64,000 nucleotides of DNA, taken from contig NZ_CP065424.1 of assembly GCF_017809215.1 (NCBI RefSeq), positions 4,192,001-4,256,000 on the forward strand, written 5' to 3'. Source of the stretch: Heyndrickxia oleronia. GTDB lineage: Bacteria > Bacillota > Bacilli > Bacillales > Bacillaceae_C. The notes beneath the pieces are model-generated. The model was not told the DNA's origin and did not search any database. It saw only the letters and a program-made list of their open reading frames with translations. A program made the position numbers and the translations under genes. Of this stretch, positions 17,615 to 26,432 are shown one piece after another. Every line of letters starts with the position of its first letter. Within the stretch, counting starts at the first letter, position 1.

Positions 17615-18958
17615 CTACCAAACTCCCAGCACATCTAACATGACAACAAAAATTAAAATTGGTGCAACAAAACGTATGAGGAAATACCAAGCTTCGAATA
17701 GTCCTCTTTTAAGACCGCTCCCTTGTTTTAATTCCTCGTAAAGAACGGATTTCTTCACTTTAAGTGGTACAAAAATAGCGATAAGAAGGGCACCAAGCGG
17801 CATTAAAATATTACTAACGGTATAATCCATTAAATCGAAAAATGTTTTACCTAAAAGAGTAACATCACCTAACGCTCCGTATGAAAGGGCAGATGGAATA
17901 CCAAAAATAAAGATGGCAATTCCGATGATCCATGACCATTTTTTACGTCCTTTTATATCCTTTTTAGTGATCACAGACACAATAATTTCAAGCATAGAAA
18001 AAGCTGATGTTAATGCCGCAAAAAGGAATAAAATTAAAAATGCTATAAAGAAAAGCATTCCAAGCGGTAACTGACTGAAGACTGTTGGAAGTACATTAAA
18101 TAACAGTACAGGTCCTGCACCCGGCTCCAATCCTAAAGCAAATACTGCTGGAAAGATTGCTAAACCAGCTAAAAGTACAATGACTAAATTCATTCCTACA
18201 ATAGAAAAAGCTGAACAGGGTAAGCTTTGATTTTTCGGTAAATACGAACTATACGTCACCATTACTGAAACACCTACACTTAACGTAAAGAATGATTGCC
18301 CCATGGCTTCCAAGATCGTTTTTGAAGTTAATTTTGAAAAGTCCGGTTGCAGTAAAAAGGATATACCAGCCATTGCTCCATCTAAGGTAATTGAACGAAT
18401 AACTAATAATATAAATAGTATAAATAATGCAGGCATCATAATCTTACTTGCTTGTTCAATCCCTTTTTGAACCCCTCTTGCAACAACAACAATCGTCATT
18501 AGAATAAATAATAATTGCACGATTAAACTAATAATTGGATCAGAAATTGTGTCCCCAAATACTTGTGTATATTGATCAGATGAAAGACCGTTTAACTGAC
18601 CGGTAATCGCCTTGTATAAATAAATAATGATCCAACCACCAATGACACTATAGAAAGAAAGTAAAATAAAACACGCAATCATACCTAAAATCCCTATCCA
18701 GTGCCATTTCGCTTTTGGTGCTATTTTTCGATACGAATCCACTGCATTTTCTTGTGTTAATCGACCAATGGAGAATTCCGCTAAAAGCAATGGAAGTCCT
18801 AGTAATAATGTAAATAGAATAAAAATTAGAAAGAAAGCTCCTCCCCCATTTTGACCTGCGATATAAGGGAATTTCCAAATAGCTCCTAAACCTATTGCTG
18901 ACCCTGCTGCAGCTAATATAAAGCCAAGCTTTGATGACCACTGTTCTTGCTGACTCAC
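17615..18958 (-). CDS. Sodium-dependent transporter, SLC6/NSS family
   Basis: About 447 residues with eleven to twelve hydrophobic segments. The family signature at the N-terminus is clear: KLGFILAAAGSAIGLGAIWKFPYIAGQNGGGAFF, which forms the TM1 sodium and substrate site. The three nearby starts differ in spacing: GTG at 18958 sits 7 bases after AGGAG, while ATG at 18964 is too close, so GTG is preferred. Probably imports an amino acid or related osmolyte with sodium. Single gene; substrate not evident. Confidence 0.9.
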   Translation of the reverse strand: MSQQEQWSSKLGFILAAAGSAIGLGAIWKFPYIAGQNGGGAFFLIFILFTLLLGLPLLLAEFSIGRLTQENAVDSYRKIAPKAKWHWIGILGMIACFILLSFYSVIGGWIIIYLYKAITGQLNGLSSDQYTQVFGDTISDPIISLIVQLLFILMTIVVVARGVQKGIEQASKIMMPALFILFILLVIRSITLDGAMAGISFLLQPDFSKLTSKTILEAMGQSFFTLSVGVSVMVTYSSYLPKNQSLPCSAFSIVGMNLVIVLLAGLAIFPAVFALGLEPGAGPVLLFNVLPTVFSQLPLGMLFFIAFLILFLFAALTSAFSMLEIIVSVITKKDIKGRKKWSWIIGIAIFIFGIPSALSYGALGDVTLLGKTFFDLMDYTVSNILMPLGALLIAIFVPLKVKKSVLYEELKQGSGLKRGLFEAWYFLIRFVAPILIFVVMLDVLGVW

Positions 18959-19013
18959 ACTCATTCTCCTCTCAGATGTAAACAACTATGTTTCCTATAT
19001 TCTCGTTTGCAGT

Positions 19014-19045
19014 TGTCATTAAGGGGTCAGACCCCTTAATAGACA
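19014..19045. repeat. Terminator-like palindrome downstream of aroA
   Basis: A 9-bp perfect stem (19019-19027 with 19031-19039, core AAGGGG/CCCCTT) with a 3-nt loop and an outer TGTC/GACA pairing. There is no T run on the minus strand. It belongs to the palindrome family listed in the findings and lies between aroA and the SLC6 gene. Confidence 0.55.
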
Positions 19046-19059
19046 GCTACGATTTTGCT

Positions 19060-20136
19060 TTAAGCAAGTTTGTTTTTAAACCCCTTTAATTCATCCATAA
19101 ATGTATGGAATTGCGGAATATCCATTTGCTGGGCGGAATCCGATAAAGCAACAGCAGGATCAGGGTGAACCTCAGCCATGACTGCGTCTGCCCCAATTGC
19201 TAATGCTGCTTTGGCCGTTGGAAGAAGCAAGTCTTTTCGTCCTGTTGAATGGGTAACGTCTACCACTACTGGTAAATGAGTTTCCTTCTTCAAAATCGGA
19301 ACAGCTGAAATATCAAGGGTATTCCGAGTTGCTTTTTCGTACGTACGAATTCCCCGCTCACATAAAATAATTTGGTCATTTCCTTGTGAAATAATGTATT
19401 CAGCCGCATGAACAAATTCATCAATGGTTGCAGCCAATCCCCTTTTTAATAAAACAGGCTTATTTACTCTTCCAACTGCACGTAATAAATCAAAATTCTG
19501 CATATTCCTCGCTCCAATTTGGATCACATCAACATATTCAAGAGAGATTTCCACATCATTCGGATTGAGTATTTCACTAATAACGGCTAAATCATATTCA
19601 TCCGCAACTTCACGTAATATTTGCAGACCCTCAACCCCTAAGCCTTGAAAATCATATGGAGATGTTCTTGGTTTAAAGGCTCCTCCACGCATTAATTTTA
19701 TGCCTTGCTCCTTCATAGCTTCTGCAACTTGTCTTACTTGTTCCTTACTTTCTACTGCACAGGGCCCCATAATAAATGTTTGTAAGCCACTTCCTAATTT
19801 TTCTCCTTTAATATCAACAATCGTATTTTCTTGCTTCTTTTTCCGGGAAACAAGTAAAGCTTTTCGATTATCATCCTCCTGTAATTCAAGACTCGCTTTA
19901 AAAATCGTCTTAAAAATATGCTGTAGTGTCGTTGTTTCAAACGGTCCTTCATTCTGTTCTGCAATCATATCAAGAACCTCTCGTTCACGTACCGGATCAA
20001 ATCGCTTTGTACCTTGTATTTTTTTCAACTGACCTATTTCTTGGACTACCTTTGCACGTTCATTTAGTAGGTGCAGTAGCTGTGTATTAATTTCATCCAC
20101 CTTTTGACGTAATTGAACCATTTCATTGTTTCCCAT
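19060..20136 (-). CDS. aroA: 3-deoxy-7-phosphoheptulonate synthase with N-terminal chorismate mutase domain
   Basis: 358 residues. Residues 1-90 form an AroQ-type chorismate mutase helix bundle (LRQKVDEINTQLLHLLNERAKVVQEIG). Residues 110-355 form a KDO8P-type DAHP synthase barrel (FIMGPCAVES, MRGGAFKPRTSPYDFQGLG, ILCERGIRTY, VVDVTHSTGR). This fused architecture is that of Bacillus subtilis AroA, where the mutase domain mediates feedback by chorismate and prephenate. It catalyses the first step of the shikimate pathway. Two T-box leaders lie upstream, so transcription responds to an aromatic tRNA. Confidence 0.96.
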   Translation of the reverse strand: MGNNEMVQLRQKVDEINTQLLHLLNERAKVVQEIGQLKKIQGTKRFDPVREREVLDMIAEQNEGPFETTTLQHIFKTIFKASLELQEDDNRKALLVSRKKKQENTIVDIKGEKLGSGLQTFIMGPCAVESKEQVRQVAEAMKEQGIKLMRGGAFKPRTSPYDFQGLGVEGLQILREVADEYDLAVISEILNPNDVEISLEYVDVIQIGARNMQNFDLLRAVGRVNKPVLLKRGLAATIDEFVHAAEYIISQGNDQIILCERGIRTYEKATRNTLDISAVPILKKETHLPVVVDVTHSTGRKDLLLPTAKAALAIGADAVMAEVHPDPAVALSDSAQQMDIPQFHTFMDELKGFKNKLA

Positions 20137-20213
20137 TCTTCATTCCTCCTATTTTTCAAAATGTATTGAAAGGAACTGTCTTTGCTTTATAGACAGCACC
20201 AACTAACTAACAC

Positions 20214-20465
20214 AAAAAGTCCCTACTGGATATCCAGTAGGGACGATCAATTATCGCGGTACCACCCTAGTTGTAGATATGACTATCTACCACTCTTCAT
20301 TGTTAACGATCTATTTGACCGTCTTTTCTTTTAGAAGATGTTTCATCTTTTTTAGAAAAGAAAGCTCCAGAATTGAAATTCATGTTTATCTTTGTACTGA
20401 TTTCCACCAATCATCAGCTCTCTAAAAAACAGGGAGATAAACACTACTTTACATCCTATCTTCGC
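20214..20465 (-). ncRNA. T-box leader, promoter-distal copy of a tandem pair
   Basis: The minus strand carries the T-box AGGGTGGTACCGCG at 20255-20268. A strong 26-bp palindromic terminator follows at 20219-20244 with five T after it. Stem I has paired GTTTATC/GATAAAC arms and AGAGAGCTGATG. The specifier region reads GAATTTCA (20374-20381): UUU or UUC, both phenylalanine. This copy lies next to aroA. Confidence 0.9.
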
Positions 20466-20499
20466 TTATATTATTTGCTTATTATTATTTTTTTAATAC

Positions 20500-20770
20500 A
20501 AAAAGTCCCTACTGAATAAATCAGTAGGGACGATATTATCGCGGTACCACCCTAGTTGTAGATCCAATTATCTACCACTCTTCATTGTTAACGATCAATT
20601 GACCGCCTTTTCCTTCATAAAGCATGACAACTTTATTATGAAAAAGTGCTCTAGGAGTGAAATTCATGTTTATCTTTGTACTGACTTGCACCGACCATCA
20701 GCTCTCTATAAAACAGGGAGATAAACAATACTATATTCCCTTCAATGCATGAATATTTAAGTATGGTTAG
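20500..20770 (-). ncRNA. T-box leader, promoter-proximal copy of a tandem pair
   Basis: A second T-box AGGGTGGTACCGCG at 20540-20553 (minus strand), with its own terminator stem 20505-20515/20521-20531 and T run. The stem I layout matches the other copy, and the specifier region again reads GAATTTCA (20658-20665), a Phe codon in either register. Two leaders in series demand two antitermination events for aroA expression. Confidence 0.9.
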
Positions 20771-20771
20771 T

Positions 20772-20801
20772 ATTATATAGCGAAATTTTCAAAACTGTCA
20801 A
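20772..20801 (-). promoter_or_regulatory. Sigma-A promoter driving the tandem T-box/aroA transcript
   Basis: Minus-strand -35 TTGACA (20796-20801) and -10 TATAAT (20772-20777) are both consensus, with an 18-base spacer, immediately upstream of the first leader. Confidence 0.85.
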
Positions 20802-20845
20802 TACCTTTTTTGAGTTTCAGAGTAGAATTCTTTTCTTGTAAAGGA

Positions 20846-21814
20846 TTATAGTTTCGGATGTTCTGTCCCTGTTACCTTTGTTTTATATTGGCTAATTAAA
20901 TGGTCTGGATCAGAATTCTCACCCTCTAATTGTCTTAGACGCGCAGCCTTGTTTACTTGTTCATCTGCATGATAGCTAGACCGAACCATAGGACCTGCTT
21001 CACAGTGTTTAAAGCCTTTTTGAAGCGCAATTTCTTTCCACTTAGCAAATTCATCAGGATGTACATATCGTTCTACGCGCAAATGTTTTTTCGTTGGTTG
21101 AAGATACTGTCCGATCGTCATAATATCTACTCCATGCGCAAGTAAATCATCCATCGCTTCAAGTACTTCCTCATGAGTTTCTCCTAAACCAACCATAAGA
21201 CTTGATTTAGTCGGAGTGTTTGGGCTTATTTCTTTAACCCTTTTCAACAATTCTAGAGAACGGTCATAAGTCGCCTTTGAACGAACACGTTTTGTTAACC
21301 GTCTAACTGTTTCAATATTATGATTAAAGATATCTGGTCCTGCATCCATAAGTGTATGTAAGCTTTCATAATCCCCCTTCATATCAGAAGGTAAAACCTC
21401 AACCGTACAAGATGGAACACGACGTCGAATCGCACGGACCGTTTCAGCAAAAACTGCTGCACCTCCATCAGCCAAATCATCACGAGCAACTGCAGTAACG
21501 ACACAATGACGAAGTCCCATCACTTCTACTGATCTCGCCACTCTCTCCGGTTCATCCCAATCTAATTCAGTTGGCAATCCTGTTTTTACCGCACAAAAAC
21601 GACAGCCACGTGTACAAGTATCCCCTAATATCATAAACGTAGCTGTTTTTCGAATGGCCCAGCATTCATGAATGTTAGGACATTTTGCTTCCTCACAAAC
21701 AGTATGCAATCTTTCTTCACGCATCATTTTTTTCAAACCAGTATAGCTTTGATTCGTATTCAGTTTAATTTTCAACCATTCAGGTTTTCTTATGTACTCT
21801 TCATTTCTCGCCAT
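20846..21814 (-). CDS. lipA: Lipoyl synthase
   Basis: 322-residue radical SAM enzyme inserting two sulfurs into octanoyl groups on E2 and GcvH proteins. The auxiliary cluster motif CEEAKCPNIHEC (CX4CX5C) is followed by the radical SAM CTRGCRFC (CX3CX2C). The C-terminal MVRSSYHADEQ segment contains the conserved RSSY motif. It follows lipM by 12 bases, so the octanoyl transfer and sulfur insertion steps are in one operon. Confidence 0.97.
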   Translation of the reverse strand: MARNEEYIRKPEWLKIKLNTNQSYTGLKKMMREERLHTVCEEAKCPNIHECWAIRKTATFMILGDTCTRGCRFCAVKTGLPTELDWDEPERVARSVEVMGLRHCVVTAVARDDLADGGAAVFAETVRAIRRRVPSCTVEVLPSDMKGDYESLHTLMDAGPDIFNHNIETVRRLTKRVRSKATYDRSLELLKRVKEISPNTPTKSSLMVGLGETHEEVLEAMDDLLAHGVDIMTIGQYLQPTKKHLRVERYVHPDEFAKWKEIALQKGFKHCEAGPMVRSSYHADEQVNKAARLRQLEGENSDPDHLISQYKTKVTGTEHPKL

Positions 21815-21826
21815 TGATATTAACCC

Positions 21827-22645
21827 CTATCTTTGAAAAGTATATTTCTCACTTTCATACTTTGTCCGCATAAGTTCTTTTATTTCTTCTAACATCTGCT
21901 CATTCGGTTGATAGCTTGTAAATTCAATATCTAATCCTTTTTCGAAGCCTTTTTTAAAGGCATCTTTTACCTCTTCGAGTGACGTTTGACGTCCAAGAAT
22001 CTGGTTAATCGTAACAGCTTTTTGTTCAAAAAGGTGTTTTGCTTTATTCTTCACCTTCTCATTCGGAAATGTAAATAAATCATATAATTGTTCAATATCC
22101 ATTTCCATTGGAATCGAGCCGTGTTGTAAAATAACTCCCTTTTGTCGGGTTTGTGCACTTCCAGCTGCCTTTTTTCCTTCGATCTCCAATTCATACCACG
22201 AAGATTCTTCAAAACAAACGGCAGTACCGGTCTTTCCAATAGGTGCATTAGGAATAGCTAAATCAGCTTGAATTCCAAGATAGCGATATCCTTCAAGTAT
22301 ACCTTGTGATAGTACTCGGTAAGCCTCAATGATTGATGGCGACATTTTATCATGCTTCTCGCTTAGCACTACACTATAAGTTAGTTCTTTGTCATGTAAA
22401 ACGGCTAGTCCACCAGTTGGCCTTCGCACAATTTCAACCCCAATTGCTTTCGCCTTATCAACATCGATTCTACCTACCGTTTTTTGAAAATGTCCTAGAG
22501 ACAATGCTGCAGGCTTCCAACTATAAAATCGCAGAATAGGAGGAAGTAACCCCCGGGAATGCCAATCAAGAAGGACCTCATCCATCGCCATATTAAAGGA
22601 TGGACTATTTTCACCTGAATCAATAAAATACCACTGTTCACTCAT
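21827..22645 (-). CDS. lipM: Octanoyl-[ACP]:protein N-octanoyltransferase
   Basis: 272-residue lipoate ligase-like transferase. GGLAVLHDKELTYSVVL is the cofactor-transferase core, and VCFEESSWYELEIEGKKAAGSAQTR contains the catalytic cysteine and lysine placed as in B. subtilis LipM rather than the amidotransferase LipL. It transfers octanoate from ACP to GcvH. First gene of the lipM-lipA operon; GGTGA lies 7-8 bases before the ATG. Confidence 0.92.
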   Translation of the reverse strand: MSEQWYFIDSGENSPSFNMAMDEVLLDWHSRGLLPPILRFYSWKPAALSLGHFQKTVGRIDVDKAKAIGVEIVRRPTGGLAVLHDKELTYSVVLSEKHDKMSPSIIEAYRVLSQGILEGYRYLGIQADLAIPNAPIGKTGTAVCFEESSWYELEIEGKKAAGSAQTRQKGVILQHGSIPMEMDIEQLYDLFTFPNEKVKNKAKHLFEQKAVTINQILGRQTSLEEVKDAFKKGFEKGLDIEFTSYQPNEQMLEEIKELMRTKYESEKYTFQR

Positions 22646-23079
22646 GATGCTTTCACCGCCTCAGCATAGTTAGATAAAACAATTACCTAATTTACTATAT
22701 TGGAATAATATTCATCGTTTTCAATCAATTTTATGATAGCATTCAGAAGAAGATTGTCAACAACTTCCTAACTATTTACTCTATTATGAATATAATTCTA
22801 ATTTTCTTTCAATTATCGGGTTAGACACCTAAATAGATACCCCTCTCTCAACTTACTAATGTACTAGTTTTTGTCCTTTTGCCCATCTAAATTCTCCAGA
22901 TAATATCCAAGACAAAAAATCCAGTCTAATTTCTCGGTCCTCTAAACCATCCATAATGAGACCAAGTAATGTCGATGTAACCGATCTATCAAGTTAATAA
23001 ACGAATCTATGTTTTTCTTGCTATCCTATTTTTAATGATTTACAGTTATAGCTAATTCAATAAAAGAAAGGAAATCATA
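22646..23079. other. 434-base intergenic region between lipM and the AAA ATPase gene
   Basis: Both flanking genes point outward, so it must hold their promoters; none is of convincing consensus. Around 22822-22848 there is a degenerate form of the GGG-TTAGAC/AAATAGATACCCC palindromes seen elsewhere. On the minus strand 22856-22993 reads as a 45-codon open frame described separately. Confidence 0.5.
22856..22993 (-). pseudogene. Possible decayed coding fragment
   Basis: The 45-codon minus-strand frame begins immediately after a stop and contains protein-like sequence (LLGLIMDGLEDREIRLDFLS, then GEFRWAKGQKL). It has no ribosome site and only an internal ATG. It looks like the tail of a lost gene, but no family is recognised. 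Confidence 0.25.
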
Positions 23080-24354
23080 ATGAAAGATATCCCATCTATT
23101 ATAAATTTTAAAGATATCACGAAGGAAATGATGCCTCACTATTTTGACTTTGCTGCTGCTATTTATCGGATTAAAGAACTTTTAGTAAATGAAACAGGAA
23201 TCGATTTTAACATGTATACCTCAAAAGAGGGAATTGAAGAGGAAATTTGGGATACAATTGAATATGTCGTACAATCTGATCCAAATGACATTCAAATCAT
23301 TGGACATGTCTTTGATTGTTTAGAAACTGCAACGATTAAATACTCGAATTTTAATCAGGAGCACCAATTCAACATCATCCCCTCCTTAAATAATTCGGTC
23401 TATTATTTTCCAATGTATCAAGTAGCCTTTGCAAAGCTACCAATCTTTCAAAGTCATGAAGATTATGAAGAGGATTTTATTTTTGCTAATAATGATGAAA
23501 GTTTACTAGGGTTCTTTGATTATATTTATATGAAACAAAAAGAATATATGAAGGATGCCATTACTATTTTCACAGATACTGATGATGGAATTGAAAGAGT
23601 AAAAGAACGAATTACTCATCAAGTAATGCGGGAAGATGTGTTATTGGATGAAGAAATAAAAACTGAAATTTTCCGGTCAATCGATGAGTTCTTCATACAT
23701 GGGGGTGAGTTTTTCAAGAAATATGATATTCCATATAAACGTGGGATTCTTTTGTATGGGAGTCCAGGGAATGGAAAAACGACTCTAGTAAAGTCGATTG
23801 CTGGAAGTATATCTGCACCAGTCGTTTATTGGCAAATAACAGAATATACGAATAGTTATTCCATTAAAGAGGTATTTAATACGGTAACTAAAATGGCACC
23901 CATGACCTTAGTTATCGAGGATATAGACTCCATGCCTGAAGAGTCTCGATCTGTATTTTTAAACGCACTTGATGGTGCTTCTTCGAAAGAAGGAATTTTC
24001 CTAATTGGAACAACGAATTATCCAGAAAAAATTGATCCTGCATTAATTAATCGGGCCGGACGATTTGATCGTGCATATGAAATTACACTTCCAGATCAGC
24101 CCGCTCGAAGACAATATTTGATAAAAAAGAATATCCATCAATTTGTATCTGAAAATGAAATAGATCACTTAGTTAAAGAAACGAATGGTCTGTCCATTGC
24201 ACAATTAAATGAATTATATATGTCTATTGCCCTACAATGGCATTATGAGCAGCAGGTAAACATTGAAAAAATACTGAAGGATTTACAGACGAATAATCGA
24301 AAAGCACTGCGAAACCATTGGGAAGAACGATCAAGTGTTGGTTTTGGAATATAG
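23080..24354 (+). CDS. AAA-type ATPase, orphan
   Basis: 424 residues. Residues about 1-200 are a family-specific N-terminal region without a recognised motif. A central AAA module follows: Walker A GSPGNGKT, Walker B LVIEDID, sensor 1 GTTNYPEKID and an arginine finger in NRAGRFDRA. The order resembles BCS1/FtsH-class AAA proteins, but no protease, transmembrane or substrate domain is attached. GAAAGGAAAT precedes the ATG. It stands alone, followed by a terminator palindrome. Its function cannot be assigned; a remodelling or chaperone role is the general family expectation. Confidence 0.85.
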   Translation: MKDIPSIINFKDITKEMMPHYFDFAAAIYRIKELLVNETGIDFNMYTSKEGIEEEIWDTIEYVVQSDPNDIQIIGHVFDCLETATIKYSNFNQEHQFNIIPSLNNSVYYFPMYQVAFAKLPIFQSHEDYEEDFIFANNDESLLGFFDYIYMKQKEYMKDAITIFTDTDDGIERVKERITHQVMREDVLLDEEIKTEIFRSIDEFFIHGGEFFKKYDIPYKRGILLYGSPGNGKTTLVKSIAGSISAPVVYWQITEYTNSYSIKEVFNTVTKMAPMTLVIEDIDSMPEESRSVFLNALDGASSKEGIFLIGTTNYPEKIDPALINRAGRFDRAYEITLPDQPARRQYLIKKNIHQFVSENEIDHLVKETNGLSIAQLNELYMSIALQWHYEQQVNIEKILKDLQTNNRKALRNHWEERSSVGFGI

Positions 24355-24364
24355 TTGAATTAGA

Positions 24365-24399
24365 TTGTCCAATAAGGGGGGATCCCCCTTATTGGACAA
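24365..24399 (+). terminator. 15-bp perfect stem terminator after the AAA ATPase gene
   Basis: Arms 24365-24379 and 24385-24399 pair perfectly around a 5-nt loop, with six T shortly after. The core AAGGGG/CCCCTT is shared with other palindromes in this window. Confidence 0.8.
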
Positions 24400-24517
24400 C
24401 TAATTTTTTAAAGAAAACTATTTTCGTATAGTTTGTTGCTTGAATAATGAGATCGCGTTTTTTTAAAGTTTGCAGTCTTTTCTCAGCGGTATGATGGACT
24501 TGTCGATCTTCAACCAT
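24389..24517 (-). CDS. Possible small ORF or gene remnant, 42 residues
   Basis: The minus-strand frame starts at ATG 24517 and ends inside the palindrome at 24389. It is basic and helix-prone (VEDRQVHHTAEKRLQTLKKR). No ribosome binding site lies at a useful distance, and no family is recognised. It may be a truncated gene end rather than an expressed peptide. Confidence 0.25.
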   Translation of the reverse strand: MVEDRQVHHTAEKRLQTLKKRDLIIQATNYTKIVFFKKLVVQ

Positions 24518-24570
24518 TTTTTATTAATTAAAAAATTTCCTAACTAGCATCAATGTTTGAGAAAAGAGCT

Positions 24571-25062
24571 TTAATGAAGAACTGTAGAGGTATCTAGACG
24601 TTCTGAATGAAAGTCAACCACTTCGCCATCAATATATATAAACTGATGATCATAAATACGATAATCATCCAACATTTTATGTAAGAAAAACTTCACATTT
24701 GCCATTCCAACATTCTCCGGATGAAGAATCCATGATATATCCTTCCAGTCCAAGATCCCTTCTTGAGTCTTAATAGGAGTGTGATATTCATAGGTTTCTG
24801 GCAATTCAGCAACAAAAGCATACATGCCACCAATATAACTTTCATTCACCGACCAGGTAACTGTTCCTTTATACGCTACATGACCGATATCAATTCCGGT
24901 CTCTTCCTTAATTTCACGAATAATTGCTTCTTCCGGTGTTTCACCCTTCTCTATTTTACCACCAACACCATTCCACACTCCCATCCATTCAGGCTTTTCA
25001 CGATTAAGCATGAGGAGCTGATGACCTCTTTTAATAAAGCAAATCGTGTACTTATATTGCAT
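24571..25062 (-). CDS. NUDIX hydrolase, MutT/8-oxo-dGTPase-like
   Basis: 163 residues. The Nudix box GGKIEKGETPEEAIIREIKEETGID (residues about 36-60) matches GX5EX7REUXEEXGU exactly. The N-terminal QYKYTICFIKRGHQLLMLNR strand and following GVWNGVGGKIE resemble nucleotide-sanitising MutT proteins. GAAAGGAAGG precedes the ATG. Substrate is uncertain; it could hydrolyse oxidised dNTPs or another nucleoside diphosphate derivative. Monocistronic. Confidence 0.88.
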   Translation of the reverse strand: MQYKYTICFIKRGHQLLMLNREKPEWMGVWNGVGGKIEKGETPEEAIIREIKEETGIDIGHVAYKGTVTWSVNESYIGGMYAFVAELPETYEYHTPIKTQEGILDWKDISWILHPENVGMANVKFFLHKMLDDYRIYDHQFIYIDGEVVDFHSERLDTSTVLH

Positions 25063-25224
25063 AAACTTTCCTTCCTTTCGTCAGAATATATGATTGACCT
25101 ACTATTTAAGGAATAAGATTCAATGTTTTTTTGTTTTAATCATTGCTGTTTGTCTAACAATAACTTCCCTCTAAAAAACAGAAGCCTGTCCATATAGGAA
25201 CAAGCTCCTTATTATTATAACATC

Positions 25225-26094
25225 CTATAATTGTTGACCATAATATTTATCAATCGTGAAGCCTCGTCCAAGAATTTCAGATGCATTAATAAATACAACA
25301 AAGGCCGTTGGAATTTCTTGTTGGAGTTTTTTCTTAAGGTAAATCGCTTCTACCTGTTCTGTAACACAAAGAATCATTGTTTTATTTTGATTTGAATATC
25401 CACCTACTGAACGAATCTTTGTTAAACCACGATCAATTTCATCACGAATCATTGATTGAACTTTTTCTTCTTCCTCTGTAATGATTAAGATTAATTTCGT
25501 TGCTGATGTTCTTAGTTGTACAAAATCGATTACTTTACTTGAAACATATATACACATTAAAGCAAATAGAGTCAGCTCTAAATTAAATACAATTAAGGAT
25601 GCTGCTACAACAAGACCGTCTACAATTAATTGAGAATACCCACTTGATAATCCCGTGAATTTTTTAACGATCTGTGCAATTGCCGCAGTTCCACCCGTTG
25701 ATCCATTTCCTTTATATACAATTCCTAGACCAATCCCAAGAACAATCCCACCATAAAGCGAACCTAAAAAAGGATTCGTTACAGTAATCGGGATATCTGT
25801 ACTAAGCCATATTACAAATGGGACACAAAATGTACCAACTAATGTTTTTCCACTAAAATCTTTTCCCATCGTAATCCAGCCAACAATAAATAATGGGATA
25901 TTGATTAAAAATTGTGTATAAGCTGGTTCAACCCCATATACTTCATGTAAAATTGTACTAACACCTGATATCCCCCCTGCAGCAAGCTTTGAAGGTAAGA
26001 GGAACATGTTATAGGCTAATCCAACTAGTACCGCACCGATAATAACGAAAAAATATTCTTTTAACACATGTTTCGACTTATGCGTTTCTTTCAT
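25225..26094 (-). CDS. YitT family membrane protein
   Basis: About 289 residues. An N-terminal five-to-six-helix membrane domain (FFVIIGAVLVGLAYNMFLLP, then GGISGVSTILHEVYG) is followed by a cytosolic C-terminal domain from about residue 210 (LILIITEEEEKVQSMIRDEIDRGLT) typical of DUF161/DUF2179 YitT proteins. The family is widespread in Bacillus, with unknown transport or regulatory function. Start 26094 lies 7 bases after AAAGGA; an ATG just upstream is the alternative. A TTGACA promoter lies upstream. Confidence 0.88.
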   Translation of the reverse strand: MKETHKSKHVLKEYFFVIIGAVLVGLAYNMFLLPSKLAAGGISGVSTILHEVYGVEPAYTQFLINIPLFIVGWITMGKDFSGKTLVGTFCVPFVIWLSTDIPITVTNPFLGSLYGGIVLGIGLGIVYKGNGSTGGTAAIAQIVKKFTGLSSGYSQLIVDGLVVAASLIVFNLELTLFALMCIYVSSKVIDFVQLRTSATKLILIITEEEEKVQSMIRDEIDRGLTKIRSVGGYSNQNKTMILCVTEQVEAIYLKKKLQQEIPTAFVVFINASEILGRGFTIDKYYGQQL

Positions 26095-26169
26095 CATTAT
26101 GTCCTTTCTCTGAAGCAAAATTTTACAATATAGATATAATTTCTATTTTTTATATAACTTATCTATTAT

Positions 26170-26199
26170 ATATTAATTTTTATATGGGTGGTCTGTCAA
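26170..26199 (-). promoter_or_regulatory. Promoter of the yitT-like gene
   Basis: Minus-strand -35 TTGACA (26194-26199) is perfect and an 18-base spacer leads to TAATAT (26170-26175). It is 70-100 bases from the start codon. Confidence 0.6.
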
Positions 26200-26221
26200 T
26201 TTTACTTTTTATACTACTTTA

Positions 26222-26350
26222 TCGTAAAAATGTGCTGGTGCCCCCACAAGTAGAGAAATCAAATGGTGGATTTCTCCGAAAGTCCTAACCTTAACCCCTT
26301 GCTGATTTTTGGTCTCAAAGGACTAATCGCTGACCTAACACACTTTGTCC
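26222..26350. other. Unexplained structured intergenic segment
   Basis: Between the S41 peptidase and yitT genes, this stretch is richer in G/C than its surroundings. It holds an 8-bp stem (GAGAAATC 26253-26260 with GATTTCTC 26269-26276) and a GTCCT/AGGAC pairing spanning 26282-26324. No frame codes across it. It could be an ncRNA or the remnant of a mobile-element end. Confidence 0.35.
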
Positions 26351-26390
26351 ACTACAGTTATCCATACATATATTTTAGAATTCTCATCGA

Positions 26391-26423
26391 TAAAAATAGA
26401 GCAGGAATGATGACAACCTGCTC
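26391..26423 (-). terminator. Terminator of the S41 peptidase gene
   Basis: A 7-bp stem GAGCAGG (26399-26405) with CCTGCTC (26417-26423), followed on the minus strand by a T-rich run (26391-26398). It begins just past the stop codon. Confidence 0.75.
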
Positions 26424-26432
26424 ACTAAAACA

